This document shows positions 1 to 8,401 of a DNA stretch of 64,000 nucleotides, one piece after another. The stretch's first letter is position 1. Each line of letters begins with the position of its first letter. This DNA comes from Paenibacillus sinensis (lineage in GTDB: Bacteria; Bacillota; Bacilli; Paenibacillales; Paenibacillaceae), in assembly GCF_019904155.1 (NCBI RefSeq), contig NZ_JAHCMB010000121.1, positions 62,001 to 126,000 of the forward strand, written 5' to 3'. A program made the position numbers and the translations under genes. The notes beneath the pieces were generated by a model, which saw nothing but the letters and a program-made list of their open reading frames with translations, was not told the DNA's origin and did no database searches.

Positions 1-846
1 TTCGATGACAGCCCGGGCGGCCTGATCGACCGAGCCGTAAGAGGCTCCGGCCTTGGCGGCGGCGATGCCGGCTTCGTTCGCGGCCAGCACGGTTTCATAA
101 ATGGTCTTCAGCTCGGCGCCAGGCTCTGCTCCGAACGCAAATGTCCGGGTGATGTCCGACGCATAGCTGTTCGCGAATACGCCAAGATCGAACATGACGA
201 GATCGCCGGGTACGATCTTCCGGCTGCCGGGAACGCCGTGCGGCAGGGCGGTATTCGGGCCGGACAGCACCATGGTATCGAAGGACGGCCCCGAAGCGCC
301 GAGCTTCTTCATCAGGTAATCCAGCTCCGCCACAAGTTCAATCTCGCTGACGCCTTCTTTCACGCGAGTTAGTCCCTGGCGAAGCACTTCTTCGACCAGC
401 TCGGCCGCGTGGACCATCCGGTCGATCTCGGCGGGAGACTTGATCGCACGCATCCGGCGCAGGATGGGTCCAATGTCGGCAACGCTTGCTGCCGGCACTT
501 CTTCTGCCAGCAGCTCGAAGCGCGCGAGCGACATCTGCTCCTTCTCGATGCCGAGCTTGCCGGGCTTGCCCTTAAGCTGCTGGTTCAGCAGCTTGTAGGG
601 ATTGTCGGTATCGGTGTGGGTGACGATGGTCTGAACCGACGAGGCTGCGCGCGCGGATTCGGCGTCGAGCGCCGGGACGATCAGTACCGGCTCCTCGCCC
701 CGCTCCAGGAGAAGTCCCAGAAACCGTTCATGCGGATTGCTGGCGAATCCGGTCAGATAGTAGACATGCTTCGGATCGGTCACAAGCAGGGCGTCCATTC
801 CCTCTGCGGCAATTTCCCGTTCCAGATGTTTCAGCAATTCACTCAT
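1..846 (-). CDS. M24 family metallopeptidase (Xaa-Pro peptidase type), 3' end outside window
   Basis: The frame is open from ATG at 846 to the window edge, giving the first 282 residues; the C-terminal part, with the remaining metal ligands, is cut off. Residues 1-130 fit a creatinase/prolidase N-terminal domain, with DPKHVYYLTGF near residue 24. The second half is the pita-bread peptidase domain: FDLGVFANSYASDITRTF carries two aspartates 11 residues apart (about D220 and D231), the first two metal ligands of M24 enzymes. The family cleaves dipeptides or peptides with proline in second position, usually with two Mn or Co ions in the cytoplasm. GGGAGAG lies 8 bases before the ATG. It is transcribed away from the metallo-hydrolase gene. 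Family assignment is firm; exact substrate is not. Confidence 0.9.
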   Translation of the reverse strand, partial: MSELLKHLEREIAAEGMDALLVTDPKHVYYLTGFASNPHERFLGLLLERGEEPVLIVPALDAESARAASSVQTIVTHTDTDNPYKLLNQQLKGKPGKLGIEKEQMSLARFELLAEEVPAASVADIGPILRRMRAIKSPAEIDRMVHAAELVEEVLRQGLTRVKEGVSEIELVAELDYLMKKLGASGPSFDTMVLSGPNTALPHGVPGSRKIVPGDLVMFDLGVFANSYASDITRTFAFGAEPGAELKTIYETVLAANEAGIAAAKAGASYGSVDQAARAVIE

Positions 847-985
847 TGATGTTGCTCTCCCTTCGAATTCTCGATAGCCCTGATGGCAATGAGACTATTA
901 TAGTCCATTGTGCGGAGAGACGCACGGCCGGCGAGCCGCTGTAGATGCATGAGCGACGGGAGTCGGCGGAAACGCTGACTATCTT

Positions 986-1038
986 ATAAAAAAACAGCGT
1001 AAGCTTTGGCCGGTTCCTTCGGCCGCCGATTACGCTGT
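986..1038 (-). terminator. Rho-independent terminator of the metallo-hydrolase gene
   Basis: ACAGCGTAA (994-1002) pairs with TTACGCTGT (1030-1038), with an inner GGCCG/CGGCC pair. Read on the minus strand the stem is followed by a run of seven T residues, so it ends transcription of the gene at 1065-1787. Confidence 0.85.
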
Positions 1039-1064
1039 ATTTATTCCATCTTGATCAATCGCCG

Positions 1065-1787
1065 TTATGGCGCCAGCTCGTCGATCAGCGGCTGGGGACT
1101 GCCCTCGTAGAGGCCGCCGTGGTAGCAGAGCACGCGGGAGACCGGCAGGCCCTTCAGCTTGCGGAGGCTGAGGAGAGCAAGCGGCATATCCGGGGTCGCC
1201 GCTTCGGCGGGGCCGACCAGCTTGCCGTCCACGACGCGCAGCTCGTCGGCCGCGAGCAGGAGCTGCTCTTTGGCCGAATACAGGCAAATATGGCCGGGAG
1301 TATGGCCCGGCGTATGAATGACCTCAAGGCCGCCGCCCCATGGAAGCTTATCTCCGTCCTCCAGAACAGTGAAGCCCCCGATGCCGGGCAGGCTCTCCAG
1401 GAAATGCAGAGCCATGTCCTTGGCCGGGCCGGGCATTGTTTCAATCCGCTCCCGCGTGAACTTGATGAACGGCAGATCGCCGGTCAGATAAGGGATATCT
1501 CCAGGGTGCGCCAGCAGTTCGAGCTCTGGAATCAGGTTCGTCAGCTCCAGCAGGTTGCCCATATGGTCGATGTCCTGGTGAGTGATGATCACCCTTTTGA
1601 TGTCGGACAGCTGCAGCCCCTCTTCTTCAACTGCATCCTTCAGGGAGCCGAACTGGCCTAACATGCCAGTATCGACAAGCGTCAGCCCGTCTTCATCAGC
1701 CAGCAGCGAAGGGAAGATTCGGGTCGGCCCCATAATGGGGGACAGCATGGGAACGTTAAGCGCATAAATGGATGGGGTAAGCTTCAT
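1065..1787 (-). CDS. MBL-fold metallo-hydrolase
   Basis: A 240-residue protein of the metallo-beta-lactamase superfamily, glyoxalase II-like branch. The HxHxDH-type motif is present as ITHQDIDHMG near residue 90, where the first His is followed by Gln instead of a second His. HTPGHTPGHICLY around residue 160 and a late His (CYHGG) supply further ligands. These proteins bind one or two Zn or Fe ions and hydrolyse thioesters, lactones or phosphodiesters; the substrate here cannot be told. ATG at 1787 is the first possible start after an in-frame stop, and there is only a weak ribosome site (GGGAG about 19 bases upstream inside a small hairpin), so translation may be modest. Its promoter region is shared with the divergent SDR gene. 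Confidence 0.85.
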   Translation of the reverse strand: MKLTPSIYALNVPMLSPIMGPTRIFPSLLADEDGLTLVDTGMLGQFGSLKDAVEEEGLQLSDIKRVIITHQDIDHMGNLLELTNLIPELELLAHPGDIPYLTGDLPFIKFTRERIETMPGPAKDMALHFLESLPGIGGFTVLEDGDKLPWGGGLEVIHTPGHTPGHICLYSAKEQLLLAADELRVVDGKLVGPAEAATPDMPLALLSLRKLKGLPVSRVLCYHGGLYEGSPQPLIDELAP

Positions 1788-1890
1788 CCGGTTCGGGAGA
1801 ATGCTCCCGATTCACTTCCTTTCAATAAAAATGTGCCGATTCCCCCATACAGTCCATTTGGTGTACGATGGGAAGAAAAGGAGGAGCGAC

Positions 1891-2739
1891 ATGCGCGAAC
1901 AAATCGCTATCGTCACCGGAGCCAACGCCGGCATGGGACTTGCCACAACCGTCGAGCTGGCCCGAAGAGGAATCCGGGTCGTGATGGTCTGCCGGAACCG
2001 CCGGCGCGGTGAAGCCGCAATAGCAGAGGCTTCGCAGCGCAGCGGCAGCAACAAGCTTGAGCTTATGCTCTGCGATCTCGGCTCGCTGGCAAGCATCCGC
2101 GGTTTCGCAGCGGAATTCAAGGCGAAATATCCGGTGCTGGATATTCTGATTAACAATGCCGGCGTGGTTGCGGTCAAACGGCAGCTGACCGAAGACGGCT
2201 TCGAGCAGGACTTCGGCGTGAACCATCTGGGCCACTTTCTGCTGACCCATCTGCTGTTGGAGCCAATAAAGGCCGCAGAACAGGGAAGAATCGTCATCGT
2301 GGCATCCGGCGCGTACAAGATCGGAGCCCTCCATCTGGACGACCCGACGCTGTCCATAGGCTTTAACCCGGCCAAAGCCTATGGCCGGTCCAAACTGGCG
2401 AATATTTTGTTCGCCAGAGAGCTGGCCGAGCGGCTGAAGGGAACCCGGGTGACCGTGAACAGCCTGCATCCCGGGGCCGTTGGCACGAGCCTTGGGGTGA
2501 ACCGGGACACGGGCTTCGGCAAGGGCGCCATGAAGCTGCTCTCGCATTTCTTCCTGACGCCGGAACAGGGGGCGGACACCGCCGTGTACTTGGCGACCGA
2601 TCCGGAGCTTGCCGGAACGACGGGGCGGTACTTCTACCGCCGGAAGATCAAGGAGCTGACGCCAAGGGCGGAGAGCCGGGAAGAAGCCGGGCGGCTCTGG
2701 GAGTTCAGCCTCCGCGCGGTCGGGCTGGCCGAAGACTGA
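1891..2739 (+). CDS. SDR family oxidoreductase (retinol dehydrogenase-like)
   Basis: A 282-residue short-chain dehydrogenase with a Rossmann fold. The cofactor motif TGANAGMG is at residues 9-16, followed by the CRNRRRGE stretch typical of NADP binding, then DLGSLASI, NNAG near residue 90 and the catalytic YGRSK with an upstream Ser. The sequence resembles the RDH/WW-domain oxidoreductase branch that acts on alcohols or ketones; the substrate is unknown. The start at 1891 is fixed by AAGGAGG 8 bases upstream; an upstream in-frame ATG at 1768 lies in the other gene and has no ribosome site. It is divergent from the metallo-hydrolase gene and stands alone. Confidence 0.88.
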   Translation: MREQIAIVTGANAGMGLATTVELARRGIRVVMVCRNRRRGEAAIAEASQRSGSNKLELMLCDLGSLASIRGFAAEFKAKYPVLDILINNAGVVAVKRQLTEDGFEQDFGVNHLGHFLLTHLLLEPIKAAEQGRIVIVASGAYKIGALHLDDPTLSIGFNPAKAYGRSKLANILFARELAERLKGTRVTVNSLHPGAVGTSLGVNRDTGFGKGAMKLLSHFFLTPEQGADTAVYLATDPELAGTTGRYFYRRKIKELTPRAESREEAGRLWEFSLRAVGLAED

Positions 2740-2965
2740 GCGGGTTCTTACGGCCGGCGGGAGAGCTTCCTCAACGAGTTCCGTCCAGAAGGGTTTCGTC
2801 CCGAAGGGAATCTCCGTTTCCGAATTGACTTGACCGGACATATGAATTACGTTTGAATGATCAGGATGCGGGTACATACAGCATGTACCTCCGCTAGCCC
2901 TAGAGTAACGCCGCGGCCGGACGTTTGTCAAAAAGTGGTCCGGCAGCCCGATGGAGGATGAAGAC

Positions 2966-3469
2966 ATGAATTGGCAGAACAGCAGGATCGAGGATGCCGT
3001 GCAATGCGACCTGCATGAGATCGTAGAGATTTACAACTCCACAGTAGCGGGACGGATGGTAACGGCTGATCTGGAGCCGGTCACCGTTCAGGACCGGCTG
3101 TCCTGGTTTCACGAGCACAGCAGCGGCCACCGTCCGCTGTGGGTATTGAGAGCGGACGGCGGCATCGCCGCCTGGCTGAGCTTCCAGTCGTTCTACGGCC
3201 GCCCGGCCTATAACGGCACAGCTGAACTCAGCATATATGTAAGCGAGAAATTTAGGGGAACGGGAGCCGGCAGCCTGCTGATCAAGCGGGCGATTGAGGA
3301 ATGCGGCCGGCTGAAGCTTCAGAATCTGGTGGGTTTTGTATTCGGGCACAACGCGCCGAGTTTGGGGCTGCTGGAGAAGTTCGGCTTTGAGCGCTGGGGT
3401 GTGCTGCCCGAGGTGGCGGATATGGACGGGGTGCTGCGCGATCTTGTCATAGTGGGCCGGAAAGTCTGA
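2966..3469 (+). CDS. GNAT N-acetyltransferase, phosphinothricin acetyltransferase-like
   Basis: A 167-residue acetyltransferase with the PAT-type layout: IVEIYNSTV near the N-terminus, motif A as KFRGTGAGSLLIKRAI (acetyl-CoA pyrophosphate loop), and a C-terminal GLLEKFGFERWGVLPEV segment. PAT-like enzymes acetylate amino groups of amino-acid analogues such as phosphinothricin or methionine sulfoximine; the natural substrate here is not known. ATG at 2966 is preferred to the in-frame ATG at 2951 because GGAGG (2954-2958) is correctly spaced for 2966 and overlaps the earlier ATG. A 7-bp hairpin (GCCGGAC 2916-2922 with GTCCGGC 2938-2944) lies just upstream. Confidence 0.85.
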   Translation: MNWQNSRIEDAVQCDLHEIVEIYNSTVAGRMVTADLEPVTVQDRLSWFHEHSSGHRPLWVLRADGGIAAWLSFQSFYGRPAYNGTAELSIYVSEKFRGTGAGSLLIKRAIEECGRLKLQNLVGFVFGHNAPSLGLLEKFGFERWGVLPEVADMDGVLRDLVIVGRKV

Positions 3470-3804
3470 CGGAACACCCGTACTTTGACCGAGTCCAATC
3501 ACAGGATGAGACTCTGCTCCTAAGCGGACTCAGATGACGCTGTCCAGATAAAATCGGTCTATTCTGGGTAAAAGTAAAAGCCCAGGCCAGGCCGATGGCA
3601 GTCCCGATCTCCGTCCTGACACCGTGAATGATGCAGCAACTTCGCCCTCATGTACCAGTGGAATGCAGGACGTGCCGGGATGCGGCTGGCATCCGGGAAA
3701 CAGGCAGACAAAATAGGGAAGCGGCAAGTGCCGCTCCCCTCCCGGGTTTATGGGTAGGTGATGGATGTCCGGCCGCTTTAACCGGCCTGAACAGGAGGGC
3801 TTGG
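3470..3804. other. Intergenic region without a gene
   Basis: It holds copy 1 of a hairpin repeat (3480-3531) directly after the acetyltransferase stop, then unremarkable sequence. A short hairpin AGCGGC-AAGT-GCCGCT near 3720-3735 could be a weak terminator for the HxlR gene on the minus strand. No reading frame here has a ribosome site or recognisable protein. Confidence 0.6.
3480..3531. repeat. Interspersed hairpin repeat, copy 1
   Basis: The first 28 bases match positions 30260-30286 at about 25 positions (core TTGACCGAGTCCAATC here, TTGACCGAATCCAATC there). GAGTCC (3491-3496) can pair with GGACTC (3526-3531). Both copies sit beside the 3' end of a gene. Confidence 0.55.
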
Positions 3805-4149
3805 TCAGGAGCGGTCCGGCTTCTCGCGACAGACCGAATCCGCTTCGATCCAATCATGCGACCAGTGCTCCAGGTCGCGGATGACGGATTCCAGCGCCAG
3901 ACCTTTATCCGTTAGCGAATACTCAATGCGCACCGGTGTTTCGGGAAATACTTTCCGGAGGACGATGCCTTCCTGCTCAAGGTCCTTCAGTCTTTCGGAC
4001 AGGAGTCTTCCGCTAAGAGGCAGAGCAGCTTCAATTTCACCGAAGCGCTGCGGCCCTTGCAGAAGCTGGTAAATGATCAGGCCGGTCCATCGTTTGCCGA
4101 TGATATCCATGCTTTTTTGCAGCCGGGGACACAGGGAAGTCTGCTTCAT
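3805..4149 (-). CDS. HxlR/DUF24 family winged-helix transcriptional regulator
   Basis: A 114-residue regulator. CPRLQKSMDIIGKRWTGLII near the N-terminus holds the conserved Cys (residue 6) that senses thiol or electrophile stress in many DUF24 proteins, followed by the helix-turn-helix (RFGEIEAALPLSGRLLSERL) and the wing (VFPETPVRIEYSLTDKG). ATG at 4149 has GAGGTG about 6 bases upstream; an in-frame GTG four codons earlier is possible. It is divergent from yqkE. Family members repress or activate detoxification genes in response to aldehydes, quinones or disulfide stress. The target is not shown by the sequence, but the DUF24-like operator at 13705-13725 could belong to this or another family member. 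Confidence 0.9.
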   Translation of the reverse strand: MKQTSLCPRLQKSMDIIGKRWTGLIIYQLLQGPQRFGEIEAALPLSGRLLSERLKDLEQEGIVLRKVFPETPVRIEYSLTDKGLALESVIRDLEHWSHDWIEADSVCREKPDRS

Positions 4150-4239
4150 GATTCTCACCTCTTGCACACTATTATAAACGAAAAAACAAACCACTAAAAC
4201 AAATTTGAAATAAAGAGAGACGGAAGGAGATATATAAGA

Positions 4240-4500
4240 ATGGCCAAGAAGAAGAACACCCCGCCCGCTCCGCGTGCGCCGAAGGCAGACGCGCAGCCTA
4301 CGCTGAAGGATCTGCTCAGCAGCGAAGTGCTGAACAAGCTGAAGGCGCAGGCTGACGAGCTGAAGCATGAGGAAGTAAGCCGCAAGGAAGCGGAGCGCAA
4401 GGCTGCCGAGGAAGTGCGGAAGGCGGAGCAGAAACGGCTGGATAATGACTTTTCCCATCTGCTGGAGAACAGCGATCCGAACTGGCGCAACTATAAATAA
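4240..4500 (+). CDS. yqkE: YqkE family small protein (DUF3886)
   Basis: An 86-residue, highly charged protein. The N-terminus is MAKKKNTPPAPRAP, then TLKDLLSSEVLNKLKAQADEL, then a Lys/Glu-rich helix that probably forms a coiled coil, then the conserved tail NDFSHLLENSDPNWRNYK. This end motif is characteristic of the YqkE family of Bacillales, whose function is unknown. GGAAGGAG precedes the ATG by about 9 bases. It is monocistronic, with a strong terminator at 4536-4563. Confidence 0.85.
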   Translation: MAKKKNTPPAPRAPKADAQPTLKDLLSSEVLNKLKAQADELKHEEVSRKEAERKAAEEVRKAEQKRLDNDFSHLLENSDPNWRNYK

Positions 4501-4529
4501 CCTGGGTTTATGCAGATTTTGGCGATAAT

Positions 4530-4580
4530 TCATGCAAAAAACACTCGAAAGAGTGTTTTTTTATTGTGTTTTTTGCATGA
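4530..4580 (+). terminator. Terminator nested in a 15-bp inverted repeat
   Basis: Inner hairpin: 11-bp arms 4536-4546 and 4551-4561 (core ACACTC/GAGTGT) around GAAA, followed by T residues; a standard terminator for yqkE. An outer perfect inverted repeat pairs TCATGCAAAAAACAC (4530-4544) with its complement at 4566-4580. The two structures share bases and cannot both form. Confidence 0.8.
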
Positions 4581-4585
4581 ATAGG

Positions 4586-4644
4586 TTGACAGAGAAGTGG
4601 AATTACGATTAAATTTAAAATAATGCGAATGAAAATCATTATCA
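4586..4644 (+). promoter_or_regulatory. yclNOPQ promoter with Fur box
   Basis: TTGACA (4586-4591), 17-bp spacer, TTAAAT (4609-4614). Just downstream TGAAAATCATTATCA (4630-4644) matches the Bacillus Fur box TGATAATNATTATCA at all but one position. Bound Fur would cover the start of transcription, so the importer should be made when iron is scarce. Confidence 0.85.
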
Positions 4645-4659
4645 ATTGGAGAGGAGAAA

Positions 4660-5616
4660 ATGAAACTCTGGCATTTGGCCGCCCTTTTGCTGCTGTTCTC
4701 CGCCGGATCGCTGTTCATCGGGATCAAGGATATTTCGCCGCTTGATCTGTTCAGTCTGACCGACTCCCAGCGTCAAGTGCTGATGGTCAGCCGCATTCCC
4801 CGGCTCATGGCTCTCATTGTGGCGGGCATGAGCATGAGCATCGCGGGACTTATTATGCAGCAGCTGTCCCGGAACAAATTCGTCTCGCCTACGACAGCCG
4901 GTACGATGGACTCCGCCAAATTCGGCATTATGGTGGCCCTCATGTTCTTCAGCGGAGCCAGCGCGATGCAGAAGCTGCTGGTTGCGTTCGTATTCTCGCT
5001 GCTGGGAACCTTTCTGTTCATGCGGATTCTGGAGAGGATCAAGTATAAGGACAGCGTGTTCATCCCGCTCGTCGGGCTGATGTTCGGCAACATTGTAGGC
5101 TCGGTCACCACTTTCTTTGCCTACAAGAACGACCTGGTCCAGAATATTTCCTCCTGGATGATGGGCGATTTCTCGTCCGTGCTGAAAGGAAACTATGAGC
5201 TGATCTACATCAGCGTTCCGCTTCTGCTGCTGGCTTATGCATTCGCCAACCGGTTCACCGTAGCCGGGATGGGAGAGGATTTCGCGGTCAATCTCGGATT
5301 GAATTACAAAGCTGTGGTCAATATCGGGCTGGTCATCGTCGCCCTGACCTCTTCCGTGGTTCTCCTTACGGCGGGCATGATTCCGTTCCTCGGTCTTGTT
5401 GTCCCGAACATCGTATCACTGTACATAGGCGATCATCTGAAAAAAAGTCTGGCGCATACCGCACTGCTGGGAGCCGTATTCCTGCTGTTCTGCGATATTC
5501 TGGGGAGGATCGTGATCTATCCCTACGAAGTATCCATCAGCTTGACGGTAGGGGTTATCGGCAGCGGACTCTTTATCTATTTACTGCTGCGAAGCAGAAA
5601 GGGGGTGGCGGCGTGA
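4660..5616 (+). CDS. yclN: FecCD-family siderophore ABC transporter permease
   Basis: A 318-residue inner-membrane permease with about nine hydrophobic segments. The order permease-permease-ATPase-binding lipoprotein matches Bacillus subtilis yclNOPQ, the petrobactin importer (FatD/YclN branch). The conserved loop GMIPFLGLVVPNIV, near residue 245, docks the ATPase. GGAGAGGAG precedes the ATG. First gene behind the Fur-box promoter. No siderophore synthesis genes are seen in the window, so the cell may use foreign catecholates here. The substrate assignment is inferred from gene order and overall likeness. Confidence 0.88.
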   Translation: MKLWHLAALLLLFSAGSLFIGIKDISPLDLFSLTDSQRQVLMVSRIPRLMALIVAGMSMSIAGLIMQQLSRNKFVSPTTAGTMDSAKFGIMVALMFFSGASAMQKLLVAFVFSLLGTFLFMRILERIKYKDSVFIPLVGLMFGNIVGSVTTFFAYKNDLVQNISSWMMGDFSSVLKGNYELIYISVPLLLLAYAFANRFTVAGMGEDFAVNLGLNYKAVVNIGLVIVALTSSVVLLTAGMIPFLGLVVPNIVSLYIGDHLKKSLAHTALLGAVFLLFCDILGRIVIYPYEVSISLTVGVIGSGLFIYLLLRSRKGVAA

Positions 5617-6557
5617 GGCTCAAGCTTACGGCGCTGTCCGCCGCAGCCCTTGTTCTGGTGCTGATCTTCATGACCATTCACGCCGGAGGAAATTGGGATT
5701 ACGTGCTGCCCAGCAGAGGGCGCAAGCTGGCGGCGATTGTTCTGACCGGCTCCGCGATTGCGCTGTCGACGGTGATCTTCCAGAGCATCACGCATAACCG
5801 GATTCTGACCCCGAGCATTCTCGGTCTGGATTCGCTGTACATGGTGATCCAGACTGCCGGCATCTATGCGCTGGGTTCCACCAACCTGACCTTTATGAAC
5901 AAGAATCTGAATTTTCTGTTCACTACAGCGGCCATGATCCTGTTCTCCGGGGTGCTGTACAAGCTCATGTTCCGCAGGGAAGGCTCCAATCTGTACTTCC
6001 TGCTACTGGTCGGACTCATTATGGGCACCATGTTCCAGAGCGCCTCATCTTTTATGGAGGTTATGATTTCCCCGGATGAGTTCCTGGCCCTGCAGAGCAA
6101 GATGTTCGCCAGCTTCAACAATGTGAACGCGGAGCTGCTTGCGTTGTCGGCAGCGGCGCTATTGGTCGCCTTTCTGTTTCTTATCCGGTATCTGAAGGTT
6201 CTGGATGTGCTTTCGCTCGGAAGGGAAGAGGCCATTAATCTCGGCATTCCCTACGAAAGGACGGTTAAAGGCTTGCTGATCCTCGTATCCGTCTTCGTTT
6301 CGGTATCCACGGCGCTGGTTGGCCCCATTACTTTTCTCGGACTGCTCGTGGCGAACATCGCCTATCAGCTGATGCGGACCTACCGGCATGCCCTGCTGCT
6401 TCCTGCTGCGGTGCTGTTAAGCATTATCGCCCTTGCGGGCGGACAGCTGCTGGTGGAGCGGGTATTCGCGTTCAGCACGACGATCAGCGTCATGATCAAC
6501 TTCGCGGGAGGCGTATATTTCGTCTGGCTGCTCCTAAAGGAGAATAAAGCATGGTAG
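5613..6557 (+). CDS. yclO: FecCD-family siderophore ABC transporter permease, second subunit
   Basis: A 314-residue hydrophobic protein, partner of the preceding permease; together they form the membrane channel. It keeps the ATPase-docking stretch VGPITFLGLLVANIAYQL near residue 225. The start codon is GTG at 5613, overlapping the yclN stop as GTGA, with GGGGGTGG about 5 bases upstream; this implies translational coupling. A typical YclO/FatC-type length and gene order. Confidence 0.87.
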   Translation: MRLKLTALSAAALVLVLIFMTIHAGGNWDYVLPSRGRKLAAIVLTGSAIALSTVIFQSITHNRILTPSILGLDSLYMVIQTAGIYALGSTNLTFMNKNLNFLFTTAAMILFSGVLYKLMFRREGSNLYFLLLVGLIMGTMFQSASSFMEVMISPDEFLALQSKMFASFNNVNAELLALSAAALLVAFLFLIRYLKVLDVLSLGREEAINLGIPYERTVKGLLILVSVFVSVSTALVGPITFLGLLVANIAYQLMRTYRHALLLPAAVLLSIIALAGGQLLVERVFAFSTTISVMINFAGGVYFVWLLLKENKAW

Positions 6558-7306
6558 TCGTAAAGGATTTATGCAAACGATATGGCGGGACTCTTGTCGT
6601 GGATCATGTGTCGCTGTCGGCAGCCAAGGGGCAAATCACCTCTTTCATCGGCCCCAACGGCGCCGGCAAAAGCACGCTGCTCTCCATGATCAGCCGGCTG
6701 ACCGGGCGGGACGGCGGAGAGATATGGATCGACGGGCAGGAAATCGGCAGCTGCAAAAGCTCCGACCTGGCGCGCAAGCTGTCGGTCCTGAAGCAGTCGA
6801 ACCAGATCGGCGTGCGGCTTACCGTCAGAGAGCTGGTGTCCTTTGGACGCTTCCCCTACTCGCAGGGCAGGCTGAATGCGAAGGACTGGGTCCATGTGGA
6901 GGAAGCGATATCCTATATGGAGCTTGATGACATGCAGCATAAATATCTCGACCAGCTCAGCGGAGGCCAGCGCCAGAGAGCCCATATCGCCATGGTAATG
7001 GCTCAGGACACCGACTATATCCTCCTCGACGAGCCGCTCAATAATCTGGATATGAAGCACTCGGTGCAGATTATGAAGGTGCTGCGCAGATTAGCCGACG
7101 AACGGGGCAAGACGATTATTCTCGTCATTCATGATATTAATTTTGCCTCCTGCTACTCGGATTATATTATTGCGTTCAGGAATGGCCGGGTCATCAGGCA
7201 GGGAACGCCGGAGGAAATTATCAGTACCGAGGTGCTTGGCGAGGTGTACGGCATGGACATTCCGATCGAGAATATCGGGGGAAGACGGATCGGGGTGTAT
7301 TTTTAA
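6551..7306 (+). CDS. yclP: Siderophore ABC transporter ATP-binding protein
   Basis: A 251-residue ATPase. Walker A GPNGAGKST lies near residue 34, the signature LSGGQRQRAHIAM near 138, and Walker B YILLDEPLNNLD near 156, followed by the switch His in LVIHDINFA. This layout is standard for iron-chelate importers of the FepC/YclP type. Its ATG overlaps the yclO stop by seven bases, so the subunits are coupled. It powers uptake through the YclN-YclO channel. Confidence 0.9.
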   Translation: MVVVKDLCKRYGGTLVVDHVSLSAAKGQITSFIGPNGAGKSTLLSMISRLTGRDGGEIWIDGQEIGSCKSSDLARKLSVLKQSNQIGVRLTVRELVSFGRFPYSQGRLNAKDWVHVEEAISYMELDDMQHKYLDQLSGGQRQRAHIAMVMAQDTDYILLDEPLNNLDMKHSVQIMKVLRRLADERGKTIILVIHDINFASCYSDYIIAFRNGRVIRQGTPEEIISTEVLGEVYGMDIPIENIGGRRIGVYF

Positions 7307-7356
7307 TCGGGATACTATCAAGAATTATATATCATCTATAAAGGAGAGGTTGGAAA

Positions 7357-8370
7357 ATGAGGAAGAACAAATGGGCATTGGCAATGGTTATGGTACTTAC
7401 ATTGATTCTATCCGCCTGCGGAGGCAATAACGGGGCAGGCAACACTGCAAGTGAATCTTCGGGTAACAGCGGTAATTCATCGACTGGTGCAGCAGACTCG
7501 CCTCAAGCGAGCGCAGAGCCAGCTGAACTGACTTACACGCACGCGCTGGGAGAAGTTACAGTCAAGAAGAATCCGAAGAATGTGGTGGTATTCGACTTCG
7601 GCGCTCTGGATACCTTGGACAAGCTGGGTGTGGAAATCAAGGCGCTGCCTAAAGCGAACATCCCGGCCTACCTGTCCAAATACGAAGATGCCAAATACGA
7701 GAATGTCGGAAGTTTGCAGGAGCCCGATTTTGAGAAAATCAACAGCCTTTCACCGGAGCTCATCATCATCTCGGGACGGCAGCAGGAGGCATACGTCGAG
7801 CTGAGCAAGATTGCGCCGACCCTGTACGTCGCGGTTGACAATACAAAGTACATGGAGTCTTTCAAGGAGAACACGAAGAGACTCGCCGAAATCTTCGGCA
7901 AGGAGGCGGAGGCCGACAGCGAGCTGACGGCGATCGATAAATCGGTGCAGGATCTCCATGACCGTGCAGCGCAGGACGGAAAGAAAGCCCTAGTCATTCT
8001 CGCGAATGAGGGTAAAATCAGCGCCTACGGATCGGGGTCGAGATTCGGCCTGATCCATGATGTCTTCGGCTATACGCCGGCGGACTCCAACATTGAGGTT
8101 TCGACTCACGGCCAGAGCGTTAACTTCGAGTATGTGGCTGAGCGCAATCCGGATTATCTGTTTGTCGTGGACCGGGGAGCTGTCGTCAAGAGCGAGAACG
8201 GCGAATCTTCTCCGGCCAAGGAGACGGTCGAGAACGAACTGGTTCAGAATACGAATGCGTATAAGAACGGAAAGATTGTATATCTGGACCCGAATTACTG
8301 GTATTTGTCCGGCGGCGGGCTCATCTCGGTCGGCGAAATGATCAAGGAAACGCAGACCGTACTGGAATAG
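7357..8370 (+). CDS. yclQ: Siderophore-binding lipoprotein
   Basis: A 337-residue extracellular solute-binding lipoprotein. A signal peptide ends in the lipobox LSAC (Cys 21), then comes a Gly/Asn/Ser linker to about residue 55, then a two-lobed FepB/FatB-type fold (NPKNVVVFDFGALDTLDKLG, and KIVYLDPNYWYLSGGG near the end). It delivers ferric siderophore to YclNO. AAAGGAGAGG precedes the ATG. The 50-base gap after yclP has no terminator, so it is the last gene of the operon, closed by the terminator at 8402-8432. Confidence 0.9.
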   Translation: MRKNKWALAMVMVLTLILSACGGNNGAGNTASESSGNSGNSSTGAADSPQASAEPAELTYTHALGEVTVKKNPKNVVVFDFGALDTLDKLGVEIKALPKANIPAYLSKYEDAKYENVGSLQEPDFEKINSLSPELIIISGRQQEAYVELSKIAPTLYVAVDNTKYMESFKENTKRLAEIFGKEAEADSELTAIDKSVQDLHDRAAQDGKKALVILANEGKISAYGSGSRFGLIHDVFGYTPADSNIEVSTHGQSVNFEYVAERNPDYLFVVDRGAVVKSENGESSPAKETVENELVQNTNAYKNGKIVYLDPNYWYLSGGGLISVGEMIKETQTVLE

Positions 8371-8401
8371 AGAAAGAACTGTGTTAATAGGCGAAAATGC
8401 G

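Noticed and set aside
3530..3853. 107-codon minus-strand frame beside the HxlR gene
   Set aside because: Overlaps the real HxlR 3' end in another frame, lacks a ribosome site and has no known motif.
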